The position numbers and the translations under genes are program-made. From the NCBI RefSeq assembly GCF_010681825.2, contig NZ_CP066776.1, forward strand, positions 186,001-250,000: 64,000 nt of DNA. The letters are read 5' to 3'. Below, one piece after another: positions 26,515 through 35,407 of this stretch; the first letter of the stretch is position 1; each line of letters begins with the position of its first letter. Below the pieces are notes generated by a model. The model had not been told where the DNA came from. It made no database searches and saw nothing but the letters and a program-made list of their open reading frames with translations. The DNA comes from Sulfuriroseicoccus oceanibius. Its GTDB lineage: Bacteria; Verrucomicrobiota; Verrucomicrobiia; Verrucomicrobiales; SLCJ01.

Positions 26515-26970
26515 ATGCTCGAACTCGACGACATCATCCCACCTGAGATCCCACAACCCGAGCCCGTCGTGTGGCCATGGGTTGTCGGTGGCGTGGTGCT
26601 TGCCGCCTTGATCGCAGCCGCCGTCTGGAGGGTCACCATGCGCAAGAAGTCGCCCCAAGGCACACCGGCCGTGGTCAGCGCACGCGAATCATTCACCGCA
26701 CTTCGCCACGCCCTCGCCACCCACAAAAACACGGCAGACTCAATGCCCGGCGTCGTCCACCGCTGGATCAACCAAACCCTCGAAAACCACGCGGAGCTCG
26801 ATCCCGACACCATCGCCGCGTTGGTCAATGTGCGCGACCAACTCGCACCGCACCGCTTCCTTCCACCAGCACGCTGGCAAGCCGAGCTCGACACCGATAC
26901 CATCACCAGCACGCTCGCCGATGCATTGGGCGCACCTGCTGAGGATCCAAAGAAAGGAGGCTCGGCATGA
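26515..26970 (+). CDS. Membrane protein of the Bat operon (DUF4381-like)
   Basis: A 151-residue protein with one transmembrane segment near the N terminus (VVWPWVVGGVVLAALIAAAVW), preceded by a short acidic stretch (MLELDDIIPPEIPQPEP). The remainder is helical and soluble. This size, order and position between DUF58 and BatA fit the DUF4381-type component. It starts 10 bases after the DUF58 gene and its TGA overlaps the ATG of the next gene (ATGA at 26967). The open frame extends upstream to 26365, but that part overlaps DUF58. Confidence 0.72.
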   Translation: MLELDDIIPPEIPQPEPVVWPWVVGGVVLAALIAAAVWRVTMRKKSPQGTPAVVSARESFTALRHALATHKNTADSMPGVVHRWINQTLENHAELDPDTIAALVNVRDQLAPHRFLPPARWQAELDTDTITSTLADALGAPAEDPKKGGSA

Positions 26971-28001
26971 TGTGGGAAAACTTCCAATTCGCCCACCCCT
27001 GGGTGCTGTGGCTCGCTTTGCTCCTCCCACTCCTGCTTCTCGGCGCGCGCCGCAAGCTCGGCGGCCAGGGGCTCCGCGTCACATTGCCCAAGCCGGTGAC
27101 CGAGCACGCCACCGTGCGCCGCAGCCACATTGGGTTCTCCGGCTGGATCGGAGTCGCCCTGCTGTGCGGTATCGTCGCATTGGCACGTCCGCAACTCGTC
27201 GACTCCGAGGACATCCGCGAGTTCAGTGGCATTGAAGTCATGATCGCACTGGACGTCTCGCGCTCGATGACCGCCCGCGACCTCAAACTCGACAACCAGG
27301 CCGCCAAGCGCCTCGAAGTCGCGAAAAAGATCACCAAAGAGTTCATCGAACAACGCCCGAACGATCGCATCGGCATGGTGGCTTTCTCCGGCCAACCCTT
27401 TCCCGTCGGCCCATCCACGCTTGACCACCAGTGGCTGAACGACCACATCGATGACCTGCGCATCGGCCTGGTCGAGGACGGCACCGCAATCGGATCGGCC
27501 ATCTCCAGCGCCGCATCGCGCATCGACAAGCGCCCGGCCAAAAGCAAGGTCATCGTGCTCGTCACCGACGGCGCCAACAACGTCGACAACATCGACCCGA
27601 TCGACGCCGCCAAACAAGCCGCGCTGCTCGGCATCAAGGTCTACACCATCGCCGTCGGCACGGAGGGCGAAGTCCAGATCGAAGTGCCCGGACCATTCGG
27701 CCGCCCGCGCCTCGCCACCATGGTCAGTGAGTTCGATCCTGAAACCCTGCAGGAGATCGCCGAAGTGAGCGGTGGTGCGTTCTACCGCGCCGGCAGCACC
27801 AAGTCGTTTGAGGACGCTTTTGCCACCATCAACGAGTTGGAAAAGACGACGCAGACGAAGACCACCGTTTTCCGCACCAGCGAACTCTTCCACTGGCCGG
27901 CCGCTGCGGCCTTGCTCGCGTTGGTGATTGGCACGCTGATCCCACCATTGGACGAGCGCGCCGCCAACCTTCCCCGCCCGCGTCACCTCAAGACGAACTG
28001 A
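26967..28001 (+). CDS. batA: BatA-like von Willebrand factor A membrane protein
   Basis: A 344-residue membrane-anchored vWA protein. Two hydrophobic helices (VLWLALLLPLLLLGARR and WIGVALLCGIVALARP) precede the vWA domain (about 88-290), whose metal site D-x-S-x-S is ALDVSRSMTARD with VTDGANN as a later part of the fold. A C-terminal helix (AAAALLALVIGTLIPP) gives a second anchor, so the domain faces outward. BatA in Bacteroides and Leptospira is linked to aerotolerance, but that function is not certain in other phyla. Six bases separate it from the next gene. Confidence 0.9.
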   Translation: MMWENFQFAHPWVLWLALLLPLLLLGARRKLGGQGLRVTLPKPVTEHATVRRSHIGFSGWIGVALLCGIVALARPQLVDSEDIREFSGIEVMIALDVSRSMTARDLKLDNQAAKRLEVAKKITKEFIEQRPNDRIGMVAFSGQPFPVGPSTLDHQWLNDHIDDLRIGLVEDGTAIGSAISSAASRIDKRPAKSKVIVLVTDGANNVDNIDPIDAAKQAALLGIKVYTIAVGTEGEVQIEVPGPFGRPRLATMVSEFDPETLQEIAEVSGGAFYRAGSTKSFEDAFATINELEKTTQTKTTVFRTSELFHWPAAAALLALVIGTLIPPLDERAANLPRPRHLKTN

Positions 28002-28007
28002 TTACCC

Positions 28008-30149
28008 ATGACATTTGCTGCTCCAGCCTGGTTTTTCGCCTTCGCCGCGATCCCGCTGATCATCGTGGCGCTGGCGGCCCAACGTGCCCGCAAGCGCCGC
28101 ATGATCGAAGCGGTGGTTTCCGCACGCGTCGCGGATTCCGTGTTCCCGGCACGCAATGTGTCGGGGGCTGCCCGCACAAGCTTGAGGCTGCTGGCAATTG
28201 CTGCGTTGATTGTCGCGCTTGCCCGCCCACAATCCGGTAGCACCGAAGTGCGAGAGGTCGCCAAAACCCGAGACATCTTCATCGCCGTCGACGTCTCAAA
28301 AAGCATGCTCACCCGCGACGTCTCGCCAAGCCGCCTCCAGCAGGCGCGCATCATCGCCTCGGATCTGGTCGACCATTTCAAAGACGACCGCATCGGAATC
28401 ATCTCGTTCGCAGGCACCGCGGCCACCGCAGCCCCACTCACACTCGACCACAGCGCGGTGCGCGAAACCATCGAGCAACTGGACGTCACCAACATCCCCG
28501 TCGGAGGCAGTGAACTCGGGTCGCCCATCCGCATCGCAGGCGAAAGCATGGTCAACAAGGACCTCAGCGGCGCGCTGCTCGTCGTCCTCACCGATGGCGA
28601 AGACACCGAGGTCAATGAACGCTCGGCCTCGGAGCTCGGCGACGCATCCAACCGCAATGTGAAACTGCTCACCGTCGGACTCGGCACGGACAATGGCGAA
28701 CCCATCCCAGACCCTGACCGAGGCGGACGCCCGGTCGTCGACCGCCAAGGAAAAACCGTCATCTCACGCCTCGACCGCGACGGGCTGATGGAGCTCGCCC
28801 GCATCGCCGACGGCAACGCTATCTTCACCAGTTCGCCCGCTGCGGTCATCGCTTCCGCAGAGGAGGCTCTGAAAGGAATGCAATCCACGGAAATCGAGCA
28901 GGAAGTAAAGCAAGCCGCCATCGAACGCTTCACCTGGCCATTGGGCGCAGGGCTCGGCTTGGCGGCACTTTCACTGCTGCCCGGCCTACCGACACTCGTC
29001 CGCTCGCTGCGCCGCACCAGCACGCCGCTCGCGCTCGCCGTCGTCGGGGTAGCCACCATTTTCACCACCAACGCCCGCGCCGAATCTGCTGCGCAAAGCC
29101 ACATCGCCAGCGGGGACAAGCATTGGCAGGCAGCCGACCACGAGGCCGCTCTCAATGCGTACCGCGATGCACTGAACGCGGAGGACGCCGGCAAACTCGA
29201 CGCAGCGACCCGCCATCGCGTCACCGCCACCGCAGGCAGCGCCGCCTACCGGCTCGAACGCTATGACGAAGCCGCCGAATGGTTCGGCCAGTCGCTCGCC
29301 CACGGCACCACCACCCAACGCGCCAACGCCGAGTACAACCTCGCCAATGCACTCGCCATGGGAGCGGAAAAATCCATCGCCAGCGAGGAAGCCCAGCAGG
29401 ACATCGACGCGCTCAAGCAAGCCGTCGCCACACTCCGCACCGCGCTGACCCACTACGACGACGCCTCACGCCACCGCTCGGATTTCCCACAAGCCCGCTC
29501 CAACCACGCCAAGGTCTCCCAGCGCATCGACGAGTTGGAAAAGCAGATCGAAGAACTCGAGAAGCAGCAGGAGCAAGAGAAACAAGACCCGCAGGACGGC
29601 GAAAACGACCAGGAAAACGAGACTCAAGATCAGGATCAATCGGATCAATCGGATCAATCGGATCAATCGGATCAATCGGATCAATCGGATCAATCGGATC
29701 AATCGGATCAATCGGATCAATCGGATCAATCGGATCAATCGGATCAATCGGATCAATCGGACCAGTCGGACCAGTCGGACCAGTCGGACCAGTCGGACCA
29801 GTCGGACCAGTCGGACCAGTCGGACCAGTCGGATCAGTCCGATCAGTCCGATCAGTCCGAGCAGTCGGATCAGTCCGAGCAGTCGGATCAGTCGGATCAG
29901 TCCGAGCAGTCCGAGCAGTCCGAGCAGGACGGGGACGGCGAGCCCACCTCGTCACGCGATCGCCAACGCGGCACTCCGGGCTCGGTCGCACAGCTCACCA
30001 AGGAACAACTGGAGCAAATGAGCGAAGAAGAACGCGAACAGGCAATCGAAGAAATCCGCGCGCTGCTCCGCGCCCGCGCCAACGAGGCCACCGGCGTCCC
30101 ATTGCGCGTCCCGCCAACCCGCCTGCGCCAACCGGAAAAGAACTGGTAA
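28008..30149 (+). CDS. BatB-BatC fusion: vWA domain, TPRs and an Asp-Gln-Ser tract
   Basis: A 713-residue protein joining two usually separate components. Residues 1-340 are BatB-like: N-terminal anchor, vWA metal site ([14 protein letters not shown]), LTDGEDTE, and a closing helix. At about 342-362 a signal-like segment ([20 protein letters not shown]) marks the old start of BatC. TPR repeats follow ([49 protein letters not shown]). Then a coiled coil ([20 protein letters not shown]), about 32 D-Q-S or E-Q-S triplets, and a closing helix ending [12 protein letters not shown]. The fusion and tract suggest the TPR part extends far into the periplasm. Confidence 0.88.
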   Translation: MTFAAPAWFFAFAAIPLIIVALAAQRARKRRMIEAVVSARVADSVFPARNVSGAARTSLRLLAIAALIVALARPQSGSTEVREVAKTRDIFIAVDVSKSMLTRDVSPSRLQQARIIASDLVDHFKDDRIGIISFAGTAATAAPLTLDHSAVRETIEQLDVTNIPVGGSELGSPIRIAGESMVNKDLSGALLVVLTDGEDTEVNERSASELGDASNRNVKLLTVGLGTDNGEPIPDPDRGGRPVVDRQGKTVISRLDRDGLMELARIADGNAIFTSSPAAVIASAEEALKGMQSTEIEQEVKQAAIERFTWPLGAGLGLAALSLLPGLPTLVRSLRRTSTPLALAVVGVATIFTTNARAESAAQSHIASGDKHWQAADHEAALNAYRDALNAEDAGKLDAATRHRVTATAGSAAYRLERYDEAAEWFGQSLAHGTTTQRANAEYNLANALAMGAEKSIASEEAQQDIDALKQAVATLRTALTHYDDASRHRSDFPQARSNHAKVSQRIDELEKQIEELEKQQEQEKQDPQDGENDQENETQDQDQSDQSDQSDQSDQSDQSDQSDQSDQSDQSDQSDQSDQSDQSDQSDQSDQSDQSDQSDQSDQSDQSDQSDQSDQSEQSDQSEQSDQSDQSEQSEQSEQDGDGEPTSSRDRQRGTPGSVAQLTKEQLEQMSEEEREQAIEEIRALLRARANEATGVPLRVPPTRLRQPEKNW
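29633..29928 (+). repeat. 9-bp tandem repeat encoding Asp-Gln-Ser
   Basis: About 32 units in successive homogenised blocks: GATCAATCG (about 14), GACCAGTCG (about 8), then GATCAGTCC mixed with GAGCAGTC units. The period of nine keeps the frame. Block structure indicates separate expansions, so copy number is likely to vary between strains. Confidence 0.92.
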
Positions 30150-30168
30150 CCCAATCTTTCACTCACCG

Positions 30169-31842
30169 ATGACGAACACCATCCCATCTATCACCCGCCT
30201 GCTGGCATGGGTCGCCGCCGTGATCTGGTGCGCCACCCTGACCGCCATTGCCAACCCGAACGACCCTGAGCCCAAGGCCGAACTTCTCTTCATGCCCGAA
30301 GGACTCACGGTCAACCAGCGCGGCTACCTCCGCATCCGCATCCCGGATGCCCGCCCCGTCACCTATCCGGAGATCCCGTCCATCCCCGGACTCAACATCC
30401 GCCGCATCCGAGAAGGACAGTCGTTCACCAATGGCCAGTCCTCATACGACTTCCTCTACCAGGTCACCGCGATGAACCCAGTCGCCACGGAACTTCCGCC
30501 GATCAAAACCCAAACCCGGGATGGCGACTACTGGACACCTCGCAAGCCTCTGAAGGTTCGCTCGAACGACCATCTGGAAAAGCTCGCCGCCAACGACGCC
30601 CAGGTCTTCCTCGATGTCTGGACCCCGACAACCCCGGTCTACCAGCGGCAGTCGTTCCCGATGGAAATTGCACTCTACACCACCACCGAGGGCGATTTTG
30701 AACTGCCAAACACGCCACCAACCTTCCGTCATGAAGGGTTCAGCGTCGGACGCATTGAGCGGGGTGTCAGCGGAATCTCTCTCATCAACGGCAAGCAGTT
30801 CAACTACACCGTCTTCAACACCACGGTGACCCCAGTGCACGCCGGCACACTCACACTCGAGGCCCCATCGATGGACCTCGCATTGGTCACGCACCGCGCC
30901 TCCGGATTTTTCGCCCAGCGCGACACCACACCGCTGACCGCAACCGGCGCCGACCACAGCTTTGAAGTGAAAGAACTACCGCCGGCACCGCCTGAGTTCT
31001 GTGGTGCGGTGGGCCGTTACACCATGAACGCAAACCTCATCCACACGCCGACAAACGCTGGCGACGCCGTGGAGCTGGAGCTACTCGTCCGCGGCGACGG
31101 CGATCCCGAGTTCGTCACCGAACCAAAAATCCAGGACCCCGAAGGAGCGTGGAAAACCTACAACATGGGCGCGTCCCGCACCGTCATGCGCGACGGGTCG
31201 GTCGTCTTCAACAAAGTGCTCCGCCCCACCAAGCCGACAACCACACTCCCCTCGTTTGAGTTCGGCTATTTCAACCCGGACGAGGAAGAATACGTCACTC
31301 TTTCCACCGATGAACTGGAGCTACCGTGGGACATCAACCAATTCCCGGATCTGAATGCCCCGGCTCCTGTTCCCGCCACCACGCCAGGGATTCCGCCGCA
31401 ACCGAAGGTGCTCGCGTTCCCGTCGCTGGAATCGCCAAGCTGGGTAACTCCAGGGCAGCCGATCGGTCAGGGCGCATTGATCGCCACCAACGTCGTCGGC
31501 GCGGGTGCCGCGGCAGCGCTGATCGCCATGGCAATCCGCCGCCGTCCACGCCCCGACACCGGTGCCCACATGACCCGCAGCGAAGCCCTGCAGCACCTCC
31601 GCACCGCCGGTGGAAATGGCTCGCTCGCCGAGCGCCTGCACGCGCTCATCACCGTGCACGACGCCTTGGACAGCCCACCAACCGACACCGAGAACTGGGC
31701 TCTGCTGCGCAATGTCCACGACCGACTCACTTACAACACGCAGGACGGCACACCTCCTTCTCAGGAGGAACAACAACGCGCCGCAGCCGCTCTACCTGCC
31801 GCGATTGCCGAACTCAAACGTGAAACCCGCCACCTCTCCTAA
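30169..31842 (+). CDS. batD: BatD-like exported membrane protein
   Basis: A 557-residue protein with an N-terminal signal (RLLAWVAAVIWCATLTAIA), several beta-sandwich repeats outside the membrane (PEGLTVNQRGYLRIRIPDAR, then VYQRQSFPMEIALYTTTEGDF and HTPTNAGDAVELELLVRGDGD) and one transmembrane helix at about 440-460 (LIATNVVGAGAAAALIAMAI). A cytoplasmic helical tail of about 100 residues follows. This is the BatD (oxygen tolerance) architecture, though the sequence is divergent. It lies 19 bases after the BatB-C fusion and three bases before the next gene. Confidence 0.82.
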   Translation: MTNTIPSITRLLAWVAAVIWCATLTAIANPNDPEPKAELLFMPEGLTVNQRGYLRIRIPDARPVTYPEIPSIPGLNIRRIREGQSFTNGQSSYDFLYQVTAMNPVATELPPIKTQTRDGDYWTPRKPLKVRSNDHLEKLAANDAQVFLDVWTPTTPVYQRQSFPMEIALYTTTEGDFELPNTPPTFRHEGFSVGRIERGVSGISLINGKQFNYTVFNTTVTPVHAGTLTLEAPSMDLALVTHRASGFFAQRDTTPLTATGADHSFEVKELPPAPPEFCGAVGRYTMNANLIHTPTNAGDAVELELLVRGDGDPEFVTEPKIQDPEGAWKTYNMGASRTVMRDGSVVFNKVLRPTKPTTTLPSFEFGYFNPDEEEYVTLSTDELELPWDINQFPDLNAPAPVPATTPGIPPQPKVLAFPSLESPSWVTPGQPIGQGALIATNVVGAGAAAALIAMAIRRRPRPDTGAHMTRSEALQHLRTAGGNGSLAERLHALITVHDALDSPPTDTENWALLRNVHDRLTYNTQDGTPPSQEEQQRAAAALPAAIAELKRETRHLS

Positions 31843-31845
31843 GCC

Positions 31846-32613
31846 ATGATCCGAATCGTCAAAACACTGGTCACGGCCTGGCTCGTCACAGCTGCGCTCG
31901 CCCTTACCGCTCAGGCGGAACCCTCCATCGATCCCGAGGGCGTCGTCGACGCCGCGAAGGAGCTCATCGCCGCAGAGCAATGGGCCACCGCCGCAGAGAC
32001 GCTGCAGTCGCTTCACGACTCAGGCCACCGCTCCCCCGAAACCCTCGAAGCACAGGGCGTGGCTCTCGCCCGCGCCAACCGGACCGCCGAAGCCAAAGCC
32101 GCATTCCTCCAGTCACTCGCTCTCGATCCGTCACGCGCCGCCGATCTGATGGCCAAAATGAACGAAATCGAACCACTCGCCACCGATGAGTCCCGCGGCG
32201 ACCAATTGACCGTCCTCGCCGCCGTCAGCCCAACCACGTCGCTGTGGGTCGCGCTCTCCGCGTCGTTCTGGTTCACCATTGTTGTTCTGCTGGTGCGCCG
32301 CACACTGTGGCGGCACGGCCTCGCCACACTGGCGTTGGTCATCGGCATCTGTTTCACTCTGGCCAGTGCCACCGCGTTGATCGGACGCTCGCTTTTGCCT
32401 CCCGCCTCGGACATCGCGGTCGTCGTCAAAGACGACACCCTGCGCAGTGTCCCTCTGGCAAAAAACACAAGCGGTCCGGTTGTCGGAGCTGGGTCCGCAG
32501 CCGTAATCAAAGAAAAGAGCGGCGAGTTCACCTTGGTGAAGCAGATGAACAAACCGCACAACGAAGGATGGGTGCGCAGCGAGTACGTGGTGGAAATCCT
32601 GCCAGACTCGTAG
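31846..32613 (+). CDS. BatE-like TPR and SH3-type membrane protein
   Basis: A 255-residue protein with a signal peptide (KTLVTAWLVTAALALTAQAEP), a short TPR segment (EQWATAAETLQSLHDSGHRSPETLEAQGVAL ... AKAAFLQSLALDPS), two hydrophobic helices (SLWVALSASFWFTIVVLLV; LATLALVIGICFTLASATALI), and a C-terminal SH3-like module (VVVKDDTLRSVPLAKNTSGP to GWVRSEYVVEIL). This fits BatE. It closes the vWA operon; the next gene follows after 22 bases. Confidence 0.8.
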   Translation: MIRIVKTLVTAWLVTAALALTAQAEPSIDPEGVVDAAKELIAAEQWATAAETLQSLHDSGHRSPETLEAQGVALARANRTAEAKAAFLQSLALDPSRAADLMAKMNEIEPLATDESRGDQLTVLAAVSPTTSLWVALSASFWFTIVVLLVRRTLWRHGLATLALVIGICFTLASATALIGRSLLPPASDIAVVVKDDTLRSVPLAKNTSGPVVGAGSAAVIKEKSGEFTLVKQMNKPHNEGWVRSEYVVEILPDS

Positions 32614-32635
32614 CAATCCGCATCCCGGTGGCCCG

Positions 32636-33493
32636 ATGAACCCAGATCCCATCCGCCAATCCATCGCCGATGCCGGCTACGACCCGCCAGACGGCGATTG
32701 GCATCAAGTCGGCGGCGGCTGCATCTCCAGTGCCATGCACTGGCAGAACTACTTCGTCAAATACGGACCATCCAGCCAAGCCGCCATGATGGAGGCGGAG
32801 CGGGAATCCCTGCAGCATCTGTGGCGGGCACAATGCATCCGCGTCCCACGCCCGCTCGCCAGCGGCAGCACCCCCGACATGGCATGGCTCGTGATGGAAT
32901 GGCTCCCACTCGGTGGAGCCCCGGATCCACGGCGTCTCGGCCGCGAGCTCACCCAACTCCATCAGACCACGTCCGCCTGGTCGCCCCGCTTCGGCTGGCA
33001 CGGCGACAACTTCATCGGCACCACGCCACAATCCAACGCCCGCACCACAGACTGGTGCGCGTTCTTCATCGGCCAACGCCTGCGCCCGATGCTCGATGCC
33101 TGCCACGACCTCGGCATCCACCTCCACCACACCGAGGCTCTGGTCGATGCCTGCGCCACCGTGCTCGACCGCCACAGCCCGGAACCGTCACTGGTCCACG
33201 GAGACCTGTGGACGGGCAATGCCGGGTTCCTCGCCTCTGACTCCGCCCCCGTGCTGTTCGACCCCGCCTCCTATTTCGGCGACCGCGAAGTCGACCTCGC
33301 CATGAGCGAACTCTTCGGAGGTTTCGGCCCAGCGTTCTTCAAAGGCGTCGACGAGGAATGGCCATTGCCCCCCGGCTACCCGCAACGCCGCACCATTTAC
33401 AACCTCTACCACATCCTCAACCACGCCATCCTCTTCGGCGGCGGCTACCCCACCCAAGCCCAAAGCATGATCGACGACATCCTCAGAGGCTGA
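32636..33493 (+). CDS. Fructosamine/ketosamine-3-kinase family protein
   Basis: A 285-residue protein kinase-fold enzyme that phosphorylates sugars bound to protein amines so that they fall off, a protein deglycation role in known members. The nucleotide loop is GGGCISSAMHW, followed by the Lys of YFVKYGP. The catalytic loop LVHGDLWTGNAGF and metal-binding FDPASYFGDREVDLAM are diagnostic. It lies 22 bases after the BatE-like gene and may be on the same message, though the function appears unrelated. Confidence 0.9.
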   Translation: MNPDPIRQSIADAGYDPPDGDWHQVGGGCISSAMHWQNYFVKYGPSSQAAMMEAERESLQHLWRAQCIRVPRPLASGSTPDMAWLVMEWLPLGGAPDPRRLGRELTQLHQTTSAWSPRFGWHGDNFIGTTPQSNARTTDWCAFFIGQRLRPMLDACHDLGIHLHHTEALVDACATVLDRHSPEPSLVHGDLWTGNAGFLASDSAPVLFDPASYFGDREVDLAMSELFGGFGPAFFKGVDEEWPLPPGYPQRRTIYNLYHILNHAILFGGGYPTQAQSMIDDILRG

Positions 33494-33724
33494 GGAAAGC
33501 CGCATTGGTCAGATTTCAGGATGGGCCCCAGCTACGAGAGAAACTCCCGCGTCCCACGAATTCCCCACCACCCCTTCAGGGTGGGATTTATGACGACTTC
33601 CTCCATCCCCAAGGCTAAAGCTGTTGGGCTTCGATCCATGTTCCTCTCAGGAACCAAAGCATAGAAGCTCCGCAAATTTCAGGATTGGAACGAACTGCAA
33701 ATTGCCAGATCATCCACGCTAACC
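33494..33724. other. Non-coding region with hairpins
   Basis: Contains a CCACCCCTTCAGGGTGG hairpin (33569-33585), resembling the TGAAA-loop hairpins in reverse. It also holds two near-copies of CAGATTTCAGGAT / CAAATTTCAGGATTGG (33510 and 33675). No open frame of interest is seen. Confidence 0.5.
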
Positions 33725-34132
33725 ATGAAGTACTTCTTCGCCATGATGGCGGCTGCATCATTTTCGGTGCTCTGCCTCCTGATCCTCCAACGGCCTTACG
33801 AGCCGGTCCAACGCGCCTCAGTCATGGATGTGCCACTCGCAGATCGATGGGATCAGATCAATGAAACTCATGAGATCCCACGCTCTCCTAAAACGCAACA
33901 GTTCGAGATATATCTCGCCTTCGCCGACTGGAGACTCCAGCGCCTGAGCGAAAACTACCGCAAGATCCATTGGGCATTTCTGTGGTTCGCCGGAATCAAC
34001 ACTATCACTTTCGCGCTACTCACCCGATCTGCTTTCCGTTCCCCCTCCGCCTCTTCCCGCACGCGGTCCTCCTTGGTTGGTCAATTTGAGCTATTCCTAG
34101 CTCCATCGGTTTCATACGAAACCGGAGGTTGA
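33725..34132 (+). CDS. Small membrane protein with C terminus altered by IS insertion
   Basis: An unrecognised protein with an N-terminal helix (FFAMMAAASFSVLCLLILQ) and a second hydrophobic segment (IHWAFLWFAGINTITFALLT), so two spans with a short polar loop. The second IS lies exactly at its end. Joining the flanks shows that the original frame read TCC TCC TGA, stopping at the hairpin CCTCCTGAAAGGAGG after ...SRTRSS (116 residues). With the IS present, translation runs on into the left end and adds 19 foreign residues (LVGQFELFLAPSVSYETGG). The protein probably still folds, since only the extreme C terminus is changed. Confidence 0.65.
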   Translation: MKYFFAMMAAASFSVLCLLILQRPYEPVQRASVMDVPLADRWDQINETHEIPRSPKTQQFEIYLAFADWRLQRLSENYRKIHWAFLWFAGINTITFALLTRSAFRSPSASSRTRSSLVGQFELFLAPSVSYETGG

Positions 34133-34300
34133 TCAAGGTGGGGGTGGCCACCCCCACCTCGATCGCTGAAACAGTCACTCCGTTCCTCCTCGAGTCCTTG
34201 AACTCGTCTTTCAGCAAGGAGGCCTGTTTCCCTCAAATCCATCTGCAGTTCGTAGAGTTGCAAGAGCCCGAGAGCTCGTAGATCCAAGGTTGAAATACAG
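34102..34300 (+). ncRNA. Predicted bridge RNA of IS110 copy 2
   Basis: Same sequence as the copy 1 left end. The left target guide CGTTCCTCCT (34181-34190) matches the left flank CGGTCCTCCT of this insertion at 9 of 10 bases. The right target guide CTTTCAG (34208-34214) is the reverse complement of CTGAAAG spanning core and right flank. Donor guides lie at 34254-34261 and 34284-34288. Confidence 0.77.
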
Positions 34301-35251
34301 ATGAACACTCAGAACAAACACTATATCGGCGTCGATGTCAGCAAAGATAAACTCGACTTTTATCACCCCAAAACAAAGCGCTCCTGGACCGTTCCCAACA
34401 CTCCATCAAAGGTAAAATCGGAGCTCCTCAAGCTATCCAAACAACAGGACGAAATCCACATCATCTGTGAGCCTACCGGTGGCTATGAAAAGTGCCTCCT
34501 CGCTCAAGCATTGGAGCTAAACATTCCCATCAGCCTGGTTAATCCAAAGCGAGCACGAGCATTTGCCGAGGCCATGGGAATCTCAGCGAAAACTGACGCG
34601 ATGGATGCCACGGTCTTGTCTCGCTTCGGAGAGTCGATCACCCCGGCATCCCGCGTAAAACCTACAGCTCTGCAGGAGAAGATGTCAGCGATCGCCAGGA
34701 TTAAGGATCGTTTCACCCGCCAAGCTGCAGCTCAGAAAACGGCCCTTCAAAAGGTCACCGACAGCTTTGTGAAGAAGGAGCTCAAGACCCAAATCCAAAG
34801 CCTTGAGCGAGCGATTGCTCGTTGCCAAAAGCAACTCGACACACTCATTGCGAAAGACGCCGTGCTGCGTGAGAAGAAGCGCAAAATCGAGTCGATCAAA
34901 GGACTTGGTCTGGCTGCATCCACGGTCTTCTTGTCTGAAATGCCAGAACTGGGCGCAATCACCGACAACCAGGCTTCGGCTTTAGTTGGAGTTGCGCCAT
35001 TCAACAAAGACACCGGCACTCATAGCGGCAAGAGGCACGTCCGCGGAGGAAGGCATTTACTCCGGCGCAGCCTCTACATGCCTGCTCTATGCGCCACGAA
35101 CCACAACCCGATTTTGAAGGAATTTTATGGCCGTCTGATCGCCAAAGGAAAACCTCATCATGTCGCCATCACCGCCGTGATCCGAAAGCTTGTCAGACTC
35201 GTAAACCGCCTTCTTTCCGACCCCAATTTCGAGCCGATAAAACAAAATTAG
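34301..35251 (+). CDS. IS110-family transposase, copy 2
   Basis: Same 316-residue recombinase as at 22389, with no amino-acid difference. DEDD residues D12, E57, D99 and D102 and the Tnp_20 block are intact. The perfect match of two copies means that transposition or gene conversion happened recently. As both ends and the bridge RNA are intact, this copy should also be active if expressed. Confidence 0.93.
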   Translation: MNTQNKHYIGVDVSKDKLDFYHPKTKRSWTVPNTPSKVKSELLKLSKQQDEIHIICEPTGGYEKCLLAQALELNIPISLVNPKRARAFAEAMGISAKTDAMDATVLSRFGESITPASRVKPTALQEKMSAIARIKDRFTRQAAAQKTALQKVTDSFVKKELKTQIQSLERAIARCQKQLDTLIAKDAVLREKKRKIESIKGLGLAASTVFLSEMPELGAITDNQASALVGVAPFNKDTGTHSGKRHVRGGRHLLRRSLYMPALCATNHNPILKEFYGRLIAKGKPHHVAITAVIRKLVRLVNRLLSDPNFEPIKQN

Positions 35252-35319
35252 AAACAGAGTTGCTGAAAGGAGGCTGGATCAAAGCTCAGGGCTTCAGCCC
35301 AGTGAGTCCTCACCCGAAA

Positions 35320-35345
35320 AAACGCACCCTGAAAGGGTGCCGGCA
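35320..35345 (+). repeat. Hairpin with TGAAA loop next to IS copy 2
   Basis: GCACCCTGAAAGGGTGC (about 35325-35341) is a 6-bp stem around the same TGAAA loop found at both IS insertion sites. It is an unoccupied candidate site about 60 bases from the IS end. Confidence 0.7.
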
Positions 35346-35407
35346 ACCACCGTCCCACGCGCTAGCGAACTGAAAACTGAACACAAGCACACTAGCAAAC
35401 TTCTGCC

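Larger units (their letters stand above)
34074..35264 (+). mobile_element. IS110-family element, copy 2 (1,191 bp)
   Basis: Identical by eye to copy 1 over its whole length and in the same orientation, 11,912 bases downstream. It follows CT at 34072-34073 and ends with CT at 35263-35264. The empty site reads GGTCCTCCTGAAAGGAGGCT, a hairpin with the same TGAAA loop as the site of copy 1. It lies over the stop codon of the preceding gene. Confidence 0.93.

Noticed and set aside
25992-27986. A 664-residue open frame opposite DUF58, DUF4381-like and BatA genes
   Set aside because: High-GC antisense frame with Gly/Arg/Asp-rich non-protein-like sequence; three recognised proteins occupy the plus strand.
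29633-29928. Possible CRISPR array or recombination hot spot because of regular repeats
   Set aside because: Units are 9 bp without spacers and are translated in frame.
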